64,000 nt of DNA, from assembly GCF_001580365.1 (NCBI RefSeq), contig NZ_CP014480.1, positions 2,605,008 through 2,669,007 on the forward strand, read 5' to 3'. The DNA is from Kocuria turfanensis. Its GTDB lineage: Bacteria > Actinomycetota > Actinomycetes > Actinomycetales > Micrococcaceae. Shown one piece after another: positions 59,726 to 64,000 of the stretch (the first letter of the stretch is position 1; each line of letters starts with the position of its first letter). Position numbers and translations under genes: made by a program. Below the pieces are notes generated by a model. It was given only the letters and a program-made list of their open reading frames with translations, ran no database searches and was not told the DNA's origin.

Positions 59726-60720
59726 GAACGGCCTCCCGCGAAGGCCACGGCGGCGGCGGCGAGCATGCCCGCCGCGGCCAGGCCGGCCCGCCGGTACATC
59801 TGGGGCAGGTCGGCGGTCGGCACCCGCGGGTCCGGCGGCAGCCCGTACACCTCCGGCTCGTCGAGCAGCAGGAACACCGACCCGGTGCCGCCCACGCCGT
59901 CGAGCTCGTTGGCGCCGTAGAGCCTCGCCTCGGTGCGCCCCTGGGCGTGCAGCTCCGCGACCCGCTCCCGGGCCTGGTCCACCATGTCGTCGTGCTCGCC
60001 GTACTTGATGGAGGTGGTGGGGCAGGTCTGCGCGCAGGCGGGCGTCTGGTCGTCCACCATGCGGTCGTAGCACAGGGTGCACTTCTGGGCGATGCCCACG
60101 TTCGGCACCTCGGGCCGGGCCCCGGGCTGCTCGCCCCGCTTCGTGCGCGGCGCGGCCGTGCCGTCGGTGCGCCGCTCGATCACGCCGAACGGGCAGCCGG
60201 CCACGCAGGTGCCGCACCCGTTGCACACGTCGTCCTGCACCACCACGGTGCCGTGCTCGGTGCGGAACAGCGCTCCCGTGGGGCACACGTCGAGGCACCC
60301 GGCGTGCGTGCAGTGCTTGCAGACGTCGGAGGACATCAGCCAGCGGAACTCCTCGGTGTCCGGCGGGGTGGTGTCCTCCGCCGCCGTCCGCGGGCGCGTC
60401 TCGGGGGGCCCGACCTTGGGCATGCCGAGGCTCACGAGCTTGCGCCCGGACTCCCGGGCCTCCTCGATGCGCTCGCTGTCCTGCTCGACGAACGCCACGT
60501 GCCGCCAGGTGCTCGCGCCCAGGGAGCCGGTGTTGTCGTAGGAGGACTCCAGCAGCCGGAGGTCCCCGTCCTGGGGGTTCTGGTTCCACTCCTTGCAGGC
60601 CACCTCGCAGGCCTTGCAGCCGATGCAGATCGAGGTGTCGGTGAAGAAGCCCTTCCGCGGGTGCTGGTGCTCCCAGTGCGCGTCGGCGGTGGGGTCGGTC
60701 GGTCCGGCCAGCTGGCCCAT
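59722..60720 (-). CDS. fdhB: Formate dehydrogenase iron-sulfur subunit
   Basis: Electron-transfer subunit of 332 residues with four [4Fe-4S] Cys groups: CIGCKACEVACKEWN near 32, CKHCTHAGCLDVCP near 130, CNGCGTCVAGCP near 165 and CTLCYDR...CAQTCP near 210. A single C-terminal hydrophobic helix (AAGMLAAAAVAFAGG) would dock it to the membrane subunit. The ATG shares one base with the FdhA stop (TGATG). Confidence 0.93.
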   Translation of the reverse strand: MGQLAGPTDPTADAHWEHQHPRKGFFTDTSICIGCKACEVACKEWNQNPQDGDLRLLESSYDNTGSLGASTWRHVAFVEQDSERIEEARESGRKLVSLGMPKVGPPETRPRTAAEDTTPPDTEEFRWLMSSDVCKHCTHAGCLDVCPTGALFRTEHGTVVVQDDVCNGCGTCVAGCPFGVIERRTDGTAAPRTKRGEQPGARPEVPNVGIAQKCTLCYDRMVDDQTPACAQTCPTTSIKYGEHDDMVDQARERVAELHAQGRTEARLYGANELDGVGGTGSVFLLLDEPEVYGLPPDPRVPTADLPQMYRRAGLAAAGMLAAAAVAFAGGRS

Positions 60721-63700
60721 CAGTTCTCCCTCAGGGGTTCGGTGCTCGGATCGGTGGGCGGGTCGACCCGGGTGTTGCCGGTCGCCACGGTGGCGCCCGC
60801 GCGCGCCTGGTAGTCCGCGACGAGCTCGAGCAGCGCGGCGCCCTGCGGGCGGCGGCCCGGCCGGATGTGGCAGGAGCCGACCTTGGAGTCCTGGATCTGC
60901 ACGTTGGGCTCGAGCGTGAGGCCCAGCAGGTCGTTGGCGGAGTCGCCGCTGACCACCGCGTCGTCGCCCACACCCCAGTGGTAGGGCAGCCCGATCTGGT
61001 GCACGGTCCGTCCGCGCACCACCAGCGGGGTCATCCGGTCGGTGACGAGCACCCGCGCCTCGATCGCCGCCCGCGGCGAGACGATCGTGGCCCAGCCGTA
61101 GGGCTCCAGCCCGCACTCGGCGGCGAGCTCGGGGGAGACCTCGCAGAACATCTCCGGCTGCAGCTCCGAGAGGTACGGCAGCCACCGGCTCATGCCGCCG
61201 GCGGTGTGGTGCTCGGTGAGCCGGTAGGTGGTGAACACGTAGGGGTACACGTCCGCTCCCGGCTCCCCGGCGCTCGGGGCGCTGAGGTTGTCCGGGCGGG
61301 CGAACAGCACCCGGGACGGGTTGCGCTGCTGGGTGTACAGGGCGTTGTCGACCGGCGACTCCTGCGGCTCGTAGTGCGTGGGCAGCGGCCCGTCCAGCAC
61401 ACCCTTGGGCGCGTAGAGCCAGCCCTTGCCGTCGGCCTGCATGATGAACGGGTCGTCGCCGGCCAGTGCGGCCGCGCCCCCGGCGTCGGGGTCCGGACGG
61501 GTGCCCGGGGCGAGGTGGAGCGGGAAGTCGGGCACGTCGTCCCCGACCCACCGGTCCTGCTCCTCGTCCCACCACACGAGCTTCTTGCGCTCGCTCCAGG
61601 GCCGGCCCTCGGGGTCGGCCGAGGCGCGGTTGTAGAGCAGGCGGCGGTTGGCCGGCCACGCCCAGCCCCACTCCAGCGCGGCGGCGTCCTGCTCCTGGCC
61701 GGGCCGGCGCAGGGCGGCGCGGTTGACGCCGTCGGCGTAGACCCCGGTGTAGATCCAGCAGCCGCCGGAGGTCGAGCCGTCCGCGCGCATCTCGGTGTAC
61801 GACGACAGCGGTCTCCCGGCGTCCGGGCCGGTGAGGTGACGGCCGTTGATCTCGGCCAGCACCGCCTCGGGGTCCGGCTCGCCGTGCTCGTCCACGGGGT
61901 AGTCCCAGGTGAGATCCAGCAGCGGGCGGTCGCGCTCGTCGTCGGAGCCGGCCAGCTGCTCCCGGATCCGCCGGCCCAGCTCGAAGAAGAACTGCAGCTC
62001 GCTCTGGCACTCGCCCGGCGGCGCCACGGCCTGGTGGCGCCACTGCAGCAGCCGCTGGGTCTGGGTGAACGTGCCCGACTTCTCCACGTGCGTGGCCGCG
62101 GGCAGGAAGAACACCTCGGTCTCGATGTCCTCGGTGCGCAGCTCGCCCGAGGCGATCTCCGGGCCGTCCTTCCACCAGGTCGCCGACTCGATGAGGTTGA
62201 GGTCGCGCACCACCAGCCACTTGAGGTGCGACATGGCCATCCGCTGCATCCGTCCGTTGGAGGAGCCCACCGCGGGGTTCTGGCCGAGCAGGAAGTAGCC
62301 GTCCACCTCGTCCTCGAGCATCTTCGTCAGCGTCTGGAAGGTGCCGTGGGCGCCGGTGAGGCGCGGGAGGTAGTCGTAGGCCCAGTCGTTGTCCGCGGTC
62401 GCGGCGTCCCCCCACCAGGCCTTGAGCAGGCTGGTCGTGTAGGCGTCGGCCTCGGCCCAGTAGCCCTTCTGCTTCTTCGACGCGATCGCGGCCAGGTAGT
62501 CCTCGAACGTGTCGTGGGTGCCGGCCACCGGCATCGGCAGGTAGCCGGGCAGCAGGTTGAACAGCGTGGGGATGTCGGTCGAGCCCTGGATGCTGGCGTG
62601 CCCGCGCAGGGCCATGATGCCCCCGCCGGGGCGGCCCATGTTGCCCAGCAGCAGCTGCAGGATCGAGGCGGTGCGGATGAACTGCGCGCCCAGACTGTGC
62701 TGGGTCCAGCCGACGGCGTAGGCGAAGCAGGTGGTCCGATCGCGCCCGGAGTTCTCGGTGACGGAGCGGGCCAGGTACGCGAAGTCCTCCGGGGAGATGC
62801 CGCACACCTCCTGCACCATCTCGGGGGTGTAGCGCGCGAAGTGCCGCTTGAGGATCTGGAACACCGTCCGGGGATCCTGCAGGGTGTCGTCGCGCTGCAT
62901 GCGGGCGTGCTCCATGGGGGCGCCGCCGCTGCCGAGCTGCTGGCCGGCGGCCTCTTCCACGGCCTCTTCCGCGTCCTCGGCCCCGTCCTCGGGGTCGCCC
63001 TCGGGCGCGTCCACCTTGCCGTCGTCGTTCCCGGAGCCGTCCTCGTTCTCGGCGTAGGCCCACGTGGACATGTCGTACTGGCCGGTCCCGGGGTCGAACC
63101 CGGAGAACAGCCCGTCGAGGTCCTCGGCGTCCCGGTAGTCCTCGTTCACGATCGTGGCCGCGTTGGTGTACGCCCGCACGTACTCCTCGAACCACAGGTC
63201 GTGGGCGAGCACGTGGTTGATCAGCGCGCCGAGCAGGACGATGTCCGAGCCGGCCCGGATCGGGACGTGCTTGTCAGCGACGGCCGAGGTGCGGGTGAAG
63301 CGCGGGTCGACGTGGATGATCCGGGCGCCGCGCGCCTTGGCCTCCGTGACCCACTGGTAGCCCACGGGATGGCACTCGGCCATGTTGGAGCCCTGGATGA
63401 CGATGCAGTCGGCATTGGCCATGTCCTGCAGGGACTGCGTCGCGCCACCGCGACCGAACGAGGCTCCCAGACCGGGAACCGTGGCGGAGTGTCAAATACG
63501 GGCCTGGTTCTCGATCTGGATCGCTCCCGCGGCGGTGAAGAGCTTCTTGATCAGGTAGTTCTCTTCGTTGTCCAGCGTCGCGCCGCCCAGTGCGGCGAGG
63601 CCCATCGTGCGGCGCAGCGGCCGGCCCTGCTCGTCGGCGTCCTGCCACCCGCTGCGGCGGGCCTCGAGGACGCGGTCGGTGATCATGTCGACGGCGGTGT

Positions 63701-63980
63701 CCAGGTCCAGGTGCTGCCACTCGGTGGCCCGGGGCGCGCGGTAGAGCACCCGGGTCTGCCGGCCGGGCGCGTTGACGAGCTGCTCGCTGGCCGAGCCCTT
63801 GGGGCAGAGGCGGCCGCGGGAGATCGGCGAGTCCGGGTCCCCCTCGATCTGGACGACCTTCTCGTCCTTGACGAACACCCGCTGCCCGCAGCCCACCGCG
63901 CAGTACGGGCACACGCTCTGCACCACGCGGTCCGCGGTGCTGGTGCGCGGGGCCTTCTCCCGGGTGCGCTCGGAGGTCAC
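60720..63980 (-). CDS. fdhA: Formate dehydrogenase catalytic subunit, selenocysteine-containing
   Basis: Molybdopterin enzyme oxidising formate to CO2, 1086 residues counting Sec. N-terminal [4Fe-4S] CPYCAVGC...RLCPKG (residues 24-60). Codon 163 is TGA (63492-63494) in NQARI-U-HSATVPGLGASFGRGG, exactly where E. coli FdnG/FdhF have Sec, and a SECIS hairpin follows. The frame continues to 60720 with bis-MGD motifs such as VIQGSNMAECHPVG. A very acidic insert (about residues 300-335) is unusual. GTG at 63980 lacks a ribosome-binding site; the true start could lie beyond the window. Confidence 0.93.
63462..63494 (-). promoter_or_regulatory. Sec UGA codon and bacterial SECIS element
   Basis: After the UGA (63492-63494) come 11 nt, then a 7-bp stem GGUUCCC/GGGAGCC (63474-63480 with 63462-63468, one G-U pair) with loop GGUCU. 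E. coli fdhF has the same 11-nt spacing, a GGUU start to the stem and the same GGUCU loop, the SelB contact. Confidence 0.92.
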
Positions 63981-64000
63981 GGCCGGGCCGCGACCGAGCA

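Noticed and set aside
63492..63494. TGA splitting fdhA into two frames, suggesting a pseudogene
   Set aside because: It falls at the conserved Sec position, is followed by a SECIS hairpin, and selA, selB, selC and selD are adjacent; the frame is otherwise open over 1086 codons.

Overview
The window is about 70% GC with dense, overlapping genes, GTG and TTG starts, lipoprotein and ABC-sugar systems and mycothiol-type genes. It looks like chromosomal DNA of an aerobic high-GC actinobacterium, most likely of the Micrococcaceae (Kocuria/Arthrobacter-like). That assignment is inferred from gene content and style; no 16S rRNA is present.

Layout: 1-212 is the start of a glutathione peroxidase. Positions 351-8426 are an amino-sugar unit: a DasR-like GntR regulator facing a dre-like operator, a binding protein with two permeases, nagB, a GH32/68-fold protein, a secreted EEP-family enzyme and nagA. 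An identical 59-bp palindrome lies at each end of this unit. 8630-14147 holds a VOC protein, a CstA transporter, a CC-terminal small protein with an ArsA-like ATPase, and a membrane-anchored sulfite-oxidase-fold enzyme whose last codons are frameshifted. 14148-20907 is a maltooligosaccharide unit (LacI, GH13, binding protein, two permeases). 20963-29643 is mixed: CorA, a drug-type ABC exporter, an MFS transporter, an ABC-F protein, a short-chain dehydrogenase, a lipoprotein and an EthD-like protein.

29664-37533 looks like a betaine/quaternary-amine demethylation region: IclR regulator, BCCT transporter, Rieske oxygenase, FAD reductase, then inositol-3-phosphate synthase and a metallo-beta-lactamase hydrolase of the mycothiol/formaldehyde type. 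Shared GTTGC motifs lie upstream of several of these. 37894-41213 encodes PEP synthase and its regulatory kinase/phosphorylase. An IS481-family element (41232-42349, target duplication CCTAGG) sits directly against the PEP synthase ribosome-binding site.

42889-53036 is a leucine/branched acyl-CoA module: acyl-CoA dehydrogenase plus TetR on one strand, and on the other a biotin-dependent carboxylase pair, acyl-CoA dehydrogenase, MaoC, CitE-like lyase and EtfBA. An aldo/keto reductase follows.

54271-63980 is a complete selenocysteine system next to its user: selB, selA, tRNA-Sec, selD, then a three-subunit formate dehydrogenase. Its catalytic subunit is read through an in-frame UGA followed by a hairpin with the GGUCU loop at the same spacing as in E. 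coli fdhF. These genes act together: SelD makes selenophosphate, SelA converts Ser-tRNA-Sec, SelB delivers it to the UGA, and the finished FdhA passes electrons through FdhB to the NrfD-like membrane subunit.
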